Assembly (NCBI GenBank): GCA_019694165.1
Contig: JAIBCL010000006.1
Location: 186,001-250,000 of the forward strand
Reading direction: 5' to 3'
Origin: Verrucomicrobiaceae bacterium
Lineage (GTDB): Bacteria; Verrucomicrobiota; Verrucomicrobiia; Verrucomicrobiales; Verrucomicrobiaceae
Length of the DNA stretch: 64,000 nt
Every line of letters begins with the position of its first letter. The first letter of the stretch is position 1. A program made the translations under genes and the position numbers. Under the pieces are notes generated by a model, which was given only the letters and a program-made list of their open reading frames with translations, was not told where the DNA came from and searched no databases. This document shows, one piece after another, positions 28,952-37,385 of the stretch.

Positions 28952-29341
28952 TCAATCGTGTTCCTCGCTGACCTCGGAGTAGTGAAAGGGGCAGCCGGCG
29001 GTGATGGCTGGCGAGATGGTGATCTCAGGTCCGAATCGACGTAAATAGGTGCTCTCGCTGAAAACGGAGGTGATCCAATAGCCTTCTCCCTCATAAACCA
29101 CAGAATGACTATGGGGGACGCGATGCAGCAGCTTCGCGTATGTTGGCGGTTCTCCATGTCTCACGCACTGAAAATCGACCTTGGCCTTCGCTAGCGAATT
29201 TCTAGCACTGGCGGACATCCCGGACTCGTCCAGCCCAGGAAACAGCGGCTTGAGCCGGGGGAAGAAATGAGGGTTCGCACAGCTACTCAGAAGGGAGAGG
29301 CAAAGGAACGAGATTACGAGGGGAGGAATGATTCGAGGCAT
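28952..29341 (-). CDS. Hypothetical lipoprotein
   Basis: The 129-residue product begins MPRIIPPLVISFLCLSLLSSC, a lipoprotein signal with a lipobox at LSSC. The mature part has no recognised domain; it contains two further Cys residues (FQCVRH and AGCPFHY) that could form a disulfide. The start at 29341 is preferred over an ATG four codons upstream because the signal is more compact. A palindrome of the same type as at the RND operon lies 43-60 bp upstream of its start, so the two may be co-regulated. Confidence 0.65.
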   Translation of the reverse strand: MPRIIPPLVISFLCLSLLSSCANPHFFPRLKPLFPGLDESGMSASARNSLAKAKVDFQCVRHGEPPTYAKLLHRVPHSHSVVYEGEGYWITSVFSESTYLRRFGPEITISPAITAGCPFHYSEVSEEHD

Positions 29342-29383
29342 GAGCTTGTCCAAACGGGTCGGTTGCGGTTTTCCTTCGTGAAA

Positions 29384-29401
29384 TGTGACGGAACTGTCAC
29401 A
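29384..29401. promoter_or_regulatory. Candidate operator, TGTGAC-N6-GTCACA
   Basis: A perfect 6-bp inverted repeat with a 6-bp spacer lies between the lipoprotein gene and the end of the TolC gene. The extended sequence AAATGTGAC...GTCACAC matches the sequence upstream of the RND operon at 35083-35104 in all but two arm positions. Its position 43-60 bp upstream of the lipoprotein start fits a promoter operator. The regulator is not encoded next to it. Confidence 0.5.
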
Positions 29402-29442
29402 CAGATAATGAAAGGTGCTGGAGTGTGTGCGTCAACATGCGT

Positions 29443-30726
29443 TCACTTCATCTTTCCCGTCGCATAGTCGAGCATCGAGCGACGAAGCAGATACTCATAG
29501 CGCGCGGTGGTGGCGGTGATCTCGACAGTGGTGGCGTTGAGCTGGCTTTGGCTGAGTTCGACGATGGAACTGCTGCCGGCATCGTATTTGGCTTGGGCGA
29601 GGCTGAGGGTCTTCTTTGCCTGTTCGAGAAGCTTGGCGGCGATACCTTGACGCTCTTGCGCGTTCTTCGCGTTGAGCCAGGCGAGGCGGACGTCGCGGGT
29701 GACATTGTTTTCTTCGTCGCGAAGAGCGGCATCGGCGGACTTGGCTTTGAGTTCGGCTTCCTTGCGGCGGGCGGCGTTGAGTCCGCCAGTGCTGAGCGGC
29801 CAGCTCAGGACAAGACCGGCGGCGGCATAGTTTTCATTCAAGTCTTTGTCATGCCACGGGATCACGCCGGCAGCGCCTTGAATGGAAAGAGTGGGCCGGT
29901 TCAGTTTGTGCTCGGCGCTGGCAAAGGCGTGCGCGGCGTCGCGCTCCAGGCGGAGGCGCGCGAGATCGGGGCGGGCTTCGAGGGCGGACTCGATGAGTGC
30001 GGACACATCGCCGGGCAGCGCGGCGGGGGACGGCGCGCCTGCAAGCCGGTAGGACTTCGCGCGCGGCTCGTCGAGCAGCGCGGCGAGCGTGGCGTGGGCG
30101 GATTGCAGATCGCTCTGCGATTTGGAAAGAAGAAGCTGCGCGTCTTGCAGATTCACTTCGGCGAAGCTGGCGTCGAGTTCGGACTTGAGCTGGTTCTTGG
30201 CGAGCGTGGCGATTTGATCGCGGAGCAGCGTGCGCGTCTTCACGGTGTCCTCGGCGACCTCCAGCAACGCGGCGGCCTGAAGCGCGCCGACATAAGCGCC
30301 ATCCACCTGAAGCCAGATCTGCGCGCGAGTGGCGGCGATGTTTTGCTCGTCGGCTCCGGCTTTGAACTGCGCGCTCTGCTCCAAACTGGCGCTGCGGCCG
30401 AAGTCAGTGATGAGCTGGCTGAGGTTCACCGATGCGGAGGCGCGATCAAAGACGGACGACACCGGCAGCGAGGGCGAGACGATGCGCGTGTTGTCGCTGG
30501 CGGCGACCGCCGTGCCGGCATTGCCGAGAACGAACGGGAGGAAAGCCGAATGCGACTGCTTCACCGTTTGTTGCGAGGCGAGCGATTTGAGTTCCGCCAC
30601 GCTGATCTTCGGATGCTTCTCCAATGCGATGCTGCGTGCATCGGCAAGCGTGAGCGAACGCGCCTTGTCGCCCGTCTCGGCGACGGCTGAAGCAATGAGC
30701 AAAAAGAAAATCGGGAGCGTGCGCAT
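29443..30726 (-). CDS. TolC-family outer membrane efflux protein
   Basis: The 427-residue protein has a signal peptide (MRTLPIFFLLIASAVA) and two long helical hairpin repeats of the TolC family (residues about 20-210 and 225-427). It contains typical segments such as LTLADARSIALEKHP at the start and ARRKEAELKAKSADAALRDE and YDAGSSSIVELSQSQ in the second half. It should form the outer-membrane exit duct of the tripartite RND pump encoded directly upstream. It is the third gene of the operon, six bases after the pump gene. Confidence 0.92.
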   Translation of the reverse strand: MRTLPIFFLLIASAVAETGDKARSLTLADARSIALEKHPKISVAELKSLASQQTVKQSHSAFLPFVLGNAGTAVAASDNTRIVSPSLPVSSVFDRASASVNLSQLITDFGRSASLEQSAQFKAGADEQNIAATRAQIWLQVDGAYVGALQAAALLEVAEDTVKTRTLLRDQIATLAKNQLKSELDASFAEVNLQDAQLLLSKSQSDLQSAHATLAALLDEPRAKSYRLAGAPSPAALPGDVSALIESALEARPDLARLRLERDAAHAFASAEHKLNRPTLSIQGAAGVIPWHDKDLNENYAAAGLVLSWPLSTGGLNAARRKEAELKAKSADAALRDEENNVTRDVRLAWLNAKNAQERQGIAAKLLEQAKKTLSLAQAKYDAGSSSIVELSQSQLNATTVEITATTARYEYLLRRSMLDYATGKMK

Positions 30727-30732
30727 GGCGGA

Positions 30733-33700
30733 TCAGGCGTGTTGTGGCTGCGTGTGATGGTGATGATGCGGGTGCTGCTCCGGCGGCTTCCGGTTGCGAT
30801 GCGCGATGAGATAAGCAGCCGGCACGATGAAGAGCGTGAGCACGACCGAGACAGCGAGTCCGCCGATGATGGCGCGAGCGAGCGGCGCGTAGGCTTCGGA
30901 ACCCGTGCCGAGCTTCAAGGCCATTGGCAGCAGCCCGATGAGCGTGGCGAGCGAGGTCATCAGGATCGGGCGGAGGCGGACGCGGCAGGCTTCGATCAGC
31001 GCATCGTGCAGCGTGCGGCCTTCCTGATGCAGATGCCGGGCGAACTCGACGATGAGGATGCTGTTGCTGACGACGATGCCCACCATCATCACCACGCCCA
31101 TGAGCGACATCACATTCAGCGTCGTGCCGGTGAGCCAGAGCGTGACGATCACACCCGCGAGTCCGGTTGGAACGGCGAGCAGAATGAGGAAGGGATCGAT
31201 AAACGACTGGAACTGCGAGACGAGAATCAGATAGACGAGCACGACGGCGAGCAGGAGGCCGAGGCCGAAGGTTTTGAAGGAGGCGTTCATGCCCTGCACC
31301 ATGCCACGCACGTCGATGCGCGAGCCCTCGGGCACTGTGGTTTCGGCGATGATGCGGTCGATGTCCTTCATCACGCGGCCAAGGTCTTCGCCCGATGATG
31401 ACACAAAGAGATGCACCACTTTGCGAAGCTGATGATGGTCCACCTGAGTCGGGCCGGTGATGCGGCGGATGGAAGCGACGGCATCGAGCCGTGTTGATTC
31501 CGTCATGCCGGGCGCGCGAATCGGAATGGCCTTCAGCATGTTGAAGTCCTGCACGTAATTCTCCGGGTATTGCACGACGAGGTAATAGTCGTTCAAGCTC
31601 GCGGGATCGGCGTAGAAGGTCGGCGCGATGAGGCCGTTGCTCAGCAGCGCGGTGATGATGTTCTGCACCACTTCCTTGGCGCTGAGTCCAAGCTCGGCGA
31701 TGCGTTTGCGGTCGAGATCGAGGCGGATCGCGGGGTAATCCATGTCGATTGGAATCAGCGCGTCTGCCACGCCGGGAAGAGCTTTCACCTGCCGCGCGAT
31801 GTTCGCGGCGGTTTTGAAGTTGGCGTCCATCTTCGAGCCGCTGACCTGGATGTCGATGGGCGCAGGCTGGCCGAGATTGAGCACGGCATCGACCAAGCCG
31901 CCGCTCTGGAAATACGCGGTGAGTTCCGGCAACTCCTTGCGGATGCGCTCGCGCACCTTGTTCATGTATTCGTAACTGCCCACGCGGTGCTTCTCCTGAA
32001 GGCTCACCTGCACGATGGCCGTGTGCTGCGCGGAGTTGGCATTGTAGATCGCAGAAAAGTCCGGCGTGATGCCGATGTTCGAGACGATGAGGCCGATGTC
32101 CTCCTTTGCGACTTCCTCACGGCAAATCTGCTCCACCTTGATCACATGCTGCTCGGTGACTTCGAGGCGCGTGCCTGACGGCGCTTTGAGATTGATCATG
32201 AACTGCGCGGGGTCGGTGCGCGGGAAGTAGGTCATGCCGATGAGCGGATAGAGCAGCAGGCTCGCGGCGAACACGGCGGTGATGAGCAGCACGGTCACGA
32301 CCGGCACCTTCAAAGACCAGCGCAGCAAGTGGGAGTAAACATTGACGCCGGTTTGGAAGCGACGGTTGAACCAGCCGTGAAAACCTTTGCCGCCGATTTC
32401 CTGATGGCTGTCGCGCGCTTTGAGAAGCTTGCCGCAGAACAGCGGCACGACGGTGAGCGCGATGAGGTACGAGGCAAACAGAGACACGACCACCGCAAGC
32501 GCCAGCGCCATGAAGAGGTAGCGGCTCGGGCCGTAAAGGAAGATCACCGGCAGGAATACGACCGCCGTTGTGAGCGTGGCGGAGAGCACGGGCATCGCGA
32601 CTTCGCGCCCGCCGTGAATCGCCGCTTCCTTCGGCCCCTCGCCTAATTCGAGATGGCGGAAGATGTTTTCCAGCACGATCACCGAGTTGTCGATGAGGCG
32701 CGAGAATGCGAGCGCGAGGCCGCCGAGAATCATCGTGTTCACCGTGCCGCCACCGAGCGCGAGCACGATGAAGGTCGCCAGCACAGACAACGGAATGCTC
32801 AGGAACACGGCGATGGTCGAACGCAGCGATCCGAGGAACAGCAGGATCATCAGTCCGGTGAGCACAAGGCCGATTCCGCCTTCATGCACCAGATTCTCGA
32901 TGGCGTTCTTCACGAAGATCGATTGGTCGAACACCACGTCGGTCTTCAATTCCTTCGGAATGTCCACCAGATGCTTCACCGCTTCCTTGATGCCATCGAC
33001 GACGGCGATTGTGTTCGCATCACCGCCTTGTCGCAGCACGGGCTGATACGCCGAGCGCTGCCCATCCACGCGCACGGTGCTGTATTGCAGGCTCGCGTGG
33101 TCCTTGACCTCGCCCACATCGCCGACCATCACGGATGACTGCCCGACCGTCTTCAGCGGAATGCGCGTGATGTCGTCCAGCGTTTCAAGCTGGCTGTTCG
33201 CGTAGATGTTGAAGTTGAGCGGCCCGATGCGCACATCCCCGGCGGGAAGAATCAGGTTCGAGTCGTTCACCGAGCGCACCACGTCCATCACGCTGAGCTG
33301 GTTCGCCTCCAGCTTCATCGGATCGACATAAATCATGATCTGCCGGTAGCGCCCGCCGAACGGTTGCGGCAGCGATGCGCCGGGCACGGTGGCGACTTGA
33401 GTGCGAACCTTGTAGTGGCCCACGTCGCGCAATTGCGCCTCGTTCATGCCTTCACCTTTCAATGTGATGAGGCATACCGGCTGGCTCGACGCATCGAACT
33501 TCAACACAACCGGCGGCAGCGTGCCGGGTGGCAATCGTCGCAGTTCAGCGATGGCGAGATTGCCGATGGTGCTCACTGCCGAGTCCGCGTTCACGCCGGG
33601 CTGGAAGTAAATCTTGATCAGGCTCGTCCCGGGCAGCGAGCGCGACTCGATGTGCTCGATGCCGCTGGCGAGCGTGAAGAAGCGTTCGAGACGCGCGGTG

Positions 33701-33882
33701 AGATCCTGCTCAATCTGCTCCGGCGGCATGCCCGGATAAAAAGTCGCGACGACCACGACGGGGATTTTGATCTCAGGAAACAAATCCACCGGCATCCTCA
33801 CGACGCTGGTGATGCCAATGACCACGGTCATCAAGCACACCACGATGATGAAATACGGATAGCGAAGAGAGAAACTGGACAT
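30733..33882 (-). CDS. RND efflux transporter permease (HAE1/AcrB-like)
   Basis: The 1049-residue protein has the two-fold RND layout: an N-terminal helix (YFIIVVCLMTVVIGITSVVRM), a porter domain beginning PVDLFPEIKIPVV, six central helices, a second porter domain and six C-terminal helices (GMVQGMNASFKTFGLGLLLAVVLVYLIL is split here by domain boundaries). The proton-relay helix TM4 reads LIDNSVIVLEN, so the first of the two AcrB aspartates is kept and the second is Asn, as in some related pumps. It is driven by the proton gradient; the substrate is unknown. The C-terminus is His-rich (HPHHHHHTQPQHA). It is the middle gene of the adaptor-pump-TolC operon. Confidence 0.94.
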   Translation of the reverse strand: MSSFSLRYPYFIIVVCLMTVVIGITSVVRMPVDLFPEIKIPVVVVATFYPGMPPEQIEQDLTARLERFFTLASGIEHIESRSLPGTSLIKIYFQPGVNADSAVSTIGNLAIAELRRLPPGTLPPVVLKFDASSQPVCLITLKGEGMNEAQLRDVGHYKVRTQVATVPGASLPQPFGGRYRQIMIYVDPMKLEANQLSVMDVVRSVNDSNLILPAGDVRIGPLNFNIYANSQLETLDDITRIPLKTVGQSSVMVGDVGEVKDHASLQYSTVRVDGQRSAYQPVLRQGGDANTIAVVDGIKEAVKHLVDIPKELKTDVVFDQSIFVKNAIENLVHEGGIGLVLTGLMILLFLGSLRSTIAVFLSIPLSVLATFIVLALGGGTVNTMILGGLALAFSRLIDNSVIVLENIFRHLELGEGPKEAAIHGGREVAMPVLSATLTTAVVFLPVIFLYGPSRYLFMALALAVVVSLFASYLIALTVVPLFCGKLLKARDSHQEIGGKGFHGWFNRRFQTGVNVYSHLLRWSLKVPVVTVLLITAVFAASLLLYPLIGMTYFPRTDPAQFMINLKAPSGTRLEVTEQHVIKVEQICREEVAKEDIGLIVSNIGITPDFSAIYNANSAQHTAIVQVSLQEKHRVGSYEYMNKVRERIRKELPELTAYFQSGGLVDAVLNLGQPAPIDIQVSGSKMDANFKTAANIARQVKALPGVADALIPIDMDYPAIRLDLDRKRIAELGLSAKEVVQNIITALLSNGLIAPTFYADPASLNDYYLVVQYPENYVQDFNMLKAIPIRAPGMTESTRLDAVASIRRITGPTQVDHHQLRKVVHLFVSSSGEDLGRVMKDIDRIIAETTVPEGSRIDVRGMVQGMNASFKTFGLGLLLAVVLVYLILVSQFQSFIDPFLILLAVPTGLAGVIVTLWLTGTTLNVMSLMGVVMMVGIVVSNSILIVEFARHLHQEGRTLHDALIEACRVRLRPILMTSLATLIGLLPMALKLGTGSEAYAPLARAIIGGLAVSVVLTLFIVPAAYLIAHRNRKPPEQHPHHHHHTQPQHA

Positions 33883-33916
33883 GTGGGAGCGGCGGAGGCT
33901 GGAGGGAGAGGACTGC

Positions 33917-35068
33917 TCAGTTGGCCTTCGCCACTTCGATCAGCTTTGGTTGCACCGTCTGTCCCGGTGCGATCTGCGCGCGGCTGCCGATCATGACGAG
34001 ATCGTTTTCAGCCAGGCCACTCAGAATCTCCACTTTCGTAGGCGTCTCCAGTCCCACCGTGACCGTGCGCTCCTCGATCTTGTTGTCCTTGTTCACGACA
34101 TAAACGGTCGCTCCCGTTTTTTCACGCAGCACCGCTTCCACCGGCACCACCAGCGCCTTCTCGCGGCGGTCCAGTTTCAGCACCGCGGAGGCATACATGC
34201 CGGGGATCAGGGACAAATCCGTGTTCTCCACATCGACTTCGGCTTCCATCGTGCGCGTCGCCGTCTCGACCTTGCGAGTGAAGCGCGCGACCTTGCCGTT
34301 GAGGGTGCGGTTGATGCCAGCAACGCGCAGTTCGACCGGATCACCAATCTTCACGCGCGAGACGAACGAGGCCGAGATGGGAAATGCGACGCGCAGCTTG
34401 TCATTCTGCGACAGCCTCACGAGCGGCAATGCACCCGAACTCGTGCCCGCCTGAATCAGCGCGCCGACGCTCGCGTAGCGCTTCGTGACCACACCCGCGA
34501 ACGGCGCCGTGATGCGCGCGTAGTCGAGCATGGTCTGCATCTTCTTCACTTCCGTCTCCGCCACCTTCACCGCTTCCCGCGACGAGACCAGCGCCGCCTC
34601 GGCGGAGCGGTCACGCATCTTCGCATTGTCCATGTCCTGCGCCGCGATCAGCTTCGGCTGCGCCTTGTCGGTCGCAGACAGGCGGGTGTAAACCGAATGC
34701 GCTTCATCAAACGTCGCCTGCGCATGATCCACCTCCGCCTTCGCCCGGCGCTGGGAGGCCAGGGCATGGTCGATCTCCAGCTTTTGCTCCGGCACCTCCA
34801 ACGTCGCCAGCAGTTGATCGTTCTTCACCACATCGCCGGCATCCACCGTAATTGCCTCGACGAAGCCCGTGACTTTCGCGTGCAACTCGATCTCCTGCCA
34901 CGGGCGCAGTTCCGCGTTGAAGGCCACCTCAACAAATACATCGGCGCGCGTCACTGGCGTTGCGGCGACGGGCACCTCAGCCGCTTTGTCCGAGGAATGG
35001 GCGCAGATTGAAAACAGGAGCAGAATGGCAAGGCAGCAAGGGCTGCGTCGAAGGAACAAGGAAATCAT
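33917..35068 (-). CDS. RND efflux periplasmic adaptor subunit
   Basis: The 383-residue membrane-fusion protein begins with a signal sequence (CLAILLLFSICAHS). It has the first half of a lipoyl/barrel-sandwich domain (PWQEIELHAKVTGFVEAITVDAGDVV), a helical hairpin (about residues 95-165), the second lipoyl half (ITAPFAGVVTKRYASVGALI), a beta-barrel domain and a C-terminal membrane-proximal domain. It bridges the pump and TolC proteins encoded downstream. An AGGAG ribosome-binding site lies three bases before its ATG. An operator-like palindrome overlaps the leader at 35084-35101. Confidence 0.93.
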   Translation of the reverse strand: MISLFLRRSPCCLAILLLFSICAHSSDKAAEVPVAATPVTRADVFVEVAFNAELRPWQEIELHAKVTGFVEAITVDAGDVVKNDQLLATLEVPEQKLEIDHALASQRRAKAEVDHAQATFDEAHSVYTRLSATDKAQPKLIAAQDMDNAKMRDRSAEAALVSSREAVKVAETEVKKMQTMLDYARITAPFAGVVTKRYASVGALIQAGTSSGALPLVRLSQNDKLRVAFPISASFVSRVKIGDPVELRVAGINRTLNGKVARFTRKVETATRTMEAEVDVENTDLSLIPGMYASAVLKLDRREKALVVPVEAVLREKTGATVYVVNKDNKIEERTVTVGLETPTKVEILSGLAENDLVMIGSRAQIAPGQTVQPKLIEVAKAN

Positions 35069-35083
35069 TGGCTCCTATGAACG

Positions 35084-35101
35084 TGTGGCGAAATTGTCAC
35101 A
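35084..35101. promoter_or_regulatory. Candidate operator of the RND efflux operon, TGTGGC-N6-GTCACA
   Basis: An imperfect palindrome with 6-bp arms (five of six positions complementary) and a 6-bp spacer lies 16-33 bp upstream of the adaptor start. Read on the minus strand, the flanked form AAATGTGAC-N6-GCCACAC matches the palindrome at 29384-29401. This position would let a repressor block transcription of the operon. No TetR or MarR gene is adjacent. Confidence 0.5.
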
Positions 35102-35104
35102 TTT

Positions 35105-35543
35105 CAGAGATTGACAGCTTGGGCAGACCTTTAGGGATACAGGTCGGATCACGCCTCTGCACCAGCCGCCCGGAACCGTCCGTCTCGCCTGCCGGATTGC
35201 CGCTGCGCGGACTTCCCGGCCAGTCGAGCCAGACCATTCCGGCCCCCACTCGCCCGGCAAGTGTCGCTCCGAATCCCGGCCTACCCGGCTGGGATTCCAT
35301 GCGAGGGATGGTTTGAGCCGCCGCCGCGCCAGACCCGCTTTCTGCCGCTTTTCCACACGGGACTGGCCCGCCCCCCAAACCCCGGACCGATTTAGACGAA
35401 CCACGTTGCCGTATGGCCGCTTCTGGCACCACCACCGGCCCGCTGCCACAGCGTCCATCCGCCCCGTCGTCCGTGTCATTGGAGGCTCCGCCCTGTAACT
35501 GGCGCGGGAAAGGAAAATGGTTCTAACGCCCCCTGCCGCCGCA
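35105..35543. other. Intergenic region at the left edge of the mobile island
   Basis: About 440 bp without a credible gene; the long minus-strand frame here is not protein-like and continues antisense to the next gene. A TTGACA hexamer occurs at 35111-35116 on the plus strand, but the matching -10 is weak. The left junction of the island probably lies within this stretch. I could not find a direct repeat shared with the right edge, and no tRNA is present. Confidence 0.4.
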
Positions 35544-35567
35544 CCCCGATTCGTGGCAAAATCGGGG
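35544..35567 (+). promoter_or_regulatory. Hairpin covering the start region of the first island gene
   Basis: A perfect 7-bp inverted repeat, CCCCGAT at 35544-35550 and ATCGGGG at 35561-35567, with a 10-base loop, ends two bases before the GTG at 35570. The right arm contains the only G-rich ribosome-binding candidate. Folding in the mRNA would hide it, suggesting translational control or protein binding. Confidence 0.45.
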
Positions 35568-35569
35568 GC

Positions 35570-36328
35570 GTGAGCTTCGTGACCATCCACGACCTGTCGC
35601 GGGAACTGAACATCCCCGCCCGTGTCGTCCGGTATCGCTTCCACCAACTCAGGCAGGCCGGGAAGCTGGCTGAGGGCGACGATTTTCGTCGCGAGGACTA
35701 TGTGGACGAGCAGCACTTCACTTGGCTGATCAACCCCCTCGCCTACATGCGCGAGACGGGCAAGGTGGTCGCGCCGCCCCCTATTGGCATCCACTTCCCG
35801 AAAATCGAGCCGCCTGTTTCTCCCACTGGTTACGACGATGGCAACCAAGCTGGTAACAATCCACCGCCGATGGTTAACCAAGTTGATACCAAACCGAGCG
35901 CGCCTGTTACCCAAGCCCCGCCGCTTGGCAACCAACCGGATACCAAGCCACAGATCCCCTCTCTCGAACGGGAGATGATTGAGTTTTTGAAGGAGCAAAT
36001 CGGCGAGAAAGACAGTCAGCTCCACACGAAGGACGAGCAGATTAAAGGGCTGTCCGAGCAGTTGAAAGAATCAAGCGATCTCAATGTGCGGCTGGTCGGT
36101 CAGAACGTGCATCAGGCGAATCAGATTCAAGAACTGTTGAAACTCTCTTCCGGCAGTGCGTCCGATGCGAAGACGGTTACCAGTTTTGGCAACCAAGATG
36201 CGGAGGTTGTTAACGAAGTGGTTAACAGTGACGACGAGTTTGATAACAGCTTTGTTGCCAGCCCCGATGCCGATGGCTACCACGCGCCACAGGAGACGCA
36301 CGAGCAGGGGAGCGGAGCAGCGGTTTAG
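35570..36328 (+). CDS. Plasmid-type HTH and coiled-coil protein (replication or partition accessory)
   Basis: The product of about 252 residues has an N-terminal winged-helix-like segment (TIHDLSRELNIPARVVRYRFHQL), a Pro/Asn/Gln-rich middle (residues about 80-140) with repeated NQ and DTKP units, and a coiled coil (LEREMIEFLKEQIGEKDSQL, then KDEQIKGLSEQLKES, residues about 140-205). HTH-plus-coiled-coil proteins like this are typical accessory replication or partition proteins of plasmids. GTG at 35570 is the longest start; GTG at 35579 has better spacing to the GGGGG at 35564-35568. The coding sequence carries many copies of a GGYAACCAA/GATACCAAG motif also found in the gene at 50033-53107. 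Confidence 0.65.
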   Translation: MSFVTIHDLSRELNIPARVVRYRFHQLRQAGKLAEGDDFRREDYVDEQHFTWLINPLAYMRETGKVVAPPPIGIHFPKIEPPVSPTGYDDGNQAGNNPPPMVNQVDTKPSAPVTQAPPLGNQPDTKPQIPSLEREMIEFLKEQIGEKDSQLHTKDEQIKGLSEQLKESSDLNVRLVGQNVHQANQIQELLKLSSGSASDAKTVTSFGNQDAEVVNEVVNSDDEFDNSFVASPDADGYHAPQETHEQGSGAAV

Positions 36329-36363
36329 CCTCGTAGCTTTTACACAGGCAGCAGTTCGGAGGT

Positions 36364-36783
36364 TTGGCCTTGGTGCCGCATAATCCGGGCGTGGAGAAAT
36401 ATTCGCGCGATTTCAAAGGCGTCTGGATTCCAAAGGAAATCTGGCTCTCTGAAAAGCTGTCCCTCATGGAGAAGGTGCTTTTCGTCGAGATTCAGAGCCT
36501 CGACAACGAGCGCGGTTGTTATGCTTCCAACCGTCATTTCTCCGAGTTCTTCCAAGTCAGCCCCCGCCAGATCGCGACCTACATCGCCTCGCTCAAGGCG
36601 AAGGGCTTCATTTCGGTGCGAATACAGAACCAGAACGAGCGCACGATCCGGGCGATGGGGAAGTATGCCCGCGTGCCCGAGGACAAGATCCGCGCCTACC
36701 GCGAAATGAGCAATGCCCTCGCGGACAAAATGCGCATCTCTGGCCGCAAGGGGGGTATGAAGAAAGCTTCAGGGGAGGTATGA
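36364..36783 (+). CDS. Helix-turn-helix replication initiator-like protein
   Basis: The product of about 139 residues has a winged-helix domain of the HTH_36 type seen in phage and plasmid replication proteins: FKGVWIPKEIWLSEKLSLMEKVLFVEIQSL, here given in parts as WIPKEIWLSEKLSLMEK and VLFVEIQSLDN, followed by CYASNRHFSEFFQVSPRQIATYI. The start is TTG at 36364 or GTG at 36373; no ATG fits. The 3' end consists of repeats with 23-bp spacing that continue past the stop codon and look like iterons. Its stop overlaps the next ATG (ATGA at 36780). It probably starts replication of the element at this site. Confidence 0.7.
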   Translation: MALVPHNPGVEKYSRDFKGVWIPKEIWLSEKLSLMEKVLFVEIQSLDNERGCYASNRHFSEFFQVSPRQIATYIASLKAKGFISVRIQNQNERTIRAMGKYARVPEDKIRAYREMSNALADKMRISGRKGGMKKASGEV

Positions 36784-36826
36784 AGTCCGCTTCCGTCCAC
36801 CCATGAAGAAAACTTCAACTAAGTAA
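36757..36826. repeat. Iteron-like repeats, TGAAG-N4-CTTCA with 23-bp spacing
   Basis: Three units start with ATGAAG at 36757, 36780 and 36803: TGAAGAAAGCTTCA, TGAAGTCCGCTTCC and TGAAGAAAACTTCA. Each is a short palindrome with 5-bp arms, and the spacing is exactly 23 bp, about two helical turns. The first lies in the HTH gene and the others beyond its stop. Because 23 is not a multiple of three, the spacing cannot be explained by a repeated peptide in one frame. Each unit also opens a mini-frame whose stop overlaps the next ATG (36780-36806 and 36803-36826). Confidence 0.7.
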
Positions 36827-36829
36827 TAC

Positions 36830-37015
36830 ATGAATAAAACAAAAAATAATCCAGGCAAGGGCCGAACCCCTTTGAGGGGGAGGAAGGAGGCCAAAGATCG
36901 GCGGGCGACGAGGTTTGAAACCGTGCGATGGTTGGAGCTTGTGGTGGCCGGGGAACAGCGCCGCGTCTTCGAGCGAGTGAGAACAAGACCCGAACTGCCC
37001 GTGATTCGCTTCTGA
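36830..37015 (+). CDS. Hypothetical 61-residue basic protein
   Basis: A short frame starts at the ATG four bases after the last iteron mini-frame. The product is very basic (MNKTKNNPGKGRTPLRGRKE at the start, then RRATRFETVRWLEL and a C-terminal RVRTRPELPVIRF). Basic composition suggests nucleic-acid binding, but no fold is recognised. It may simply be the next open stretch downstream of the initiator. Confidence 0.4.
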   Translation: MNKTKNNPGKGRTPLRGRKEAKDRRATRFETVRWLELVVAGEQRRVFERVRTRPELPVIRF

Positions 37016-37109
37016 GTAAGGAAATGGGCCGCCAGCCGTCAATATTTTGCGACGCCACCCAGACGAGCCGCCTCTCGACAGCAGCCTCCAAAACCGTTAG
37101 TCTCAAGCC

Positions 37110-37385
37110 ATGAGCCACACGCTCGACCACATCCGGCAGGAACTCAAAACGCTGCGGCCAGCCGAGCGTTTTGACCTGTGGCGCGATCTCGGCAGAGAGT
37201 TTGATCCGCCGTCTGATTCCGACGGCGACGAGGGGGCCGTCGAGTCCGCGTGGGACGCCGAGATTGACGCCCGCGTCAGAGAGATCGAAAGGGGCGAGGT
37301 CGAGCTTGTATCCGCCGACGAGGCCATTCAGCGTGTCCGAGCCAAGCTCGCCACGCGCCGCGCGCCTCGTAAGTCGGCTAAATGA
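37110..37385 (+). CDS. Antitoxin, addiction-module component family
   Basis: The 91-residue protein resembles the small putative addiction-module component family: an N-terminal helical pair (LDHIRQELKTLRPAERFDLWRDL) and an acidic middle with AWDAEIDARVREIERGEVELVSADEAIQRVRAKL, given here in parts, which is the stretch typical of ParE/RelE-partner antitoxins. Its stop codon overlaps the toxin start by four bases (ATGA at 37382-37385), as expected for a toxin-antitoxin operon. It should neutralise the downstream product by direct binding. Confidence 0.82.
   Translation: MSHTLDHIRQELKTLRPAERFDLWRDLGREFDPPSDSDGDEGAVESAWDAEIDARVREIERGEVELVSADEAIQRVRAKLATRRAPRKSAK

Noticed and set aside
35075-36025. 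316-residue minus-strand ORF at the left island edge
   Set aside because: It overlaps a better plus-strand gene with HTH and coiled-coil features, and its own sequence has no recognisable domain.
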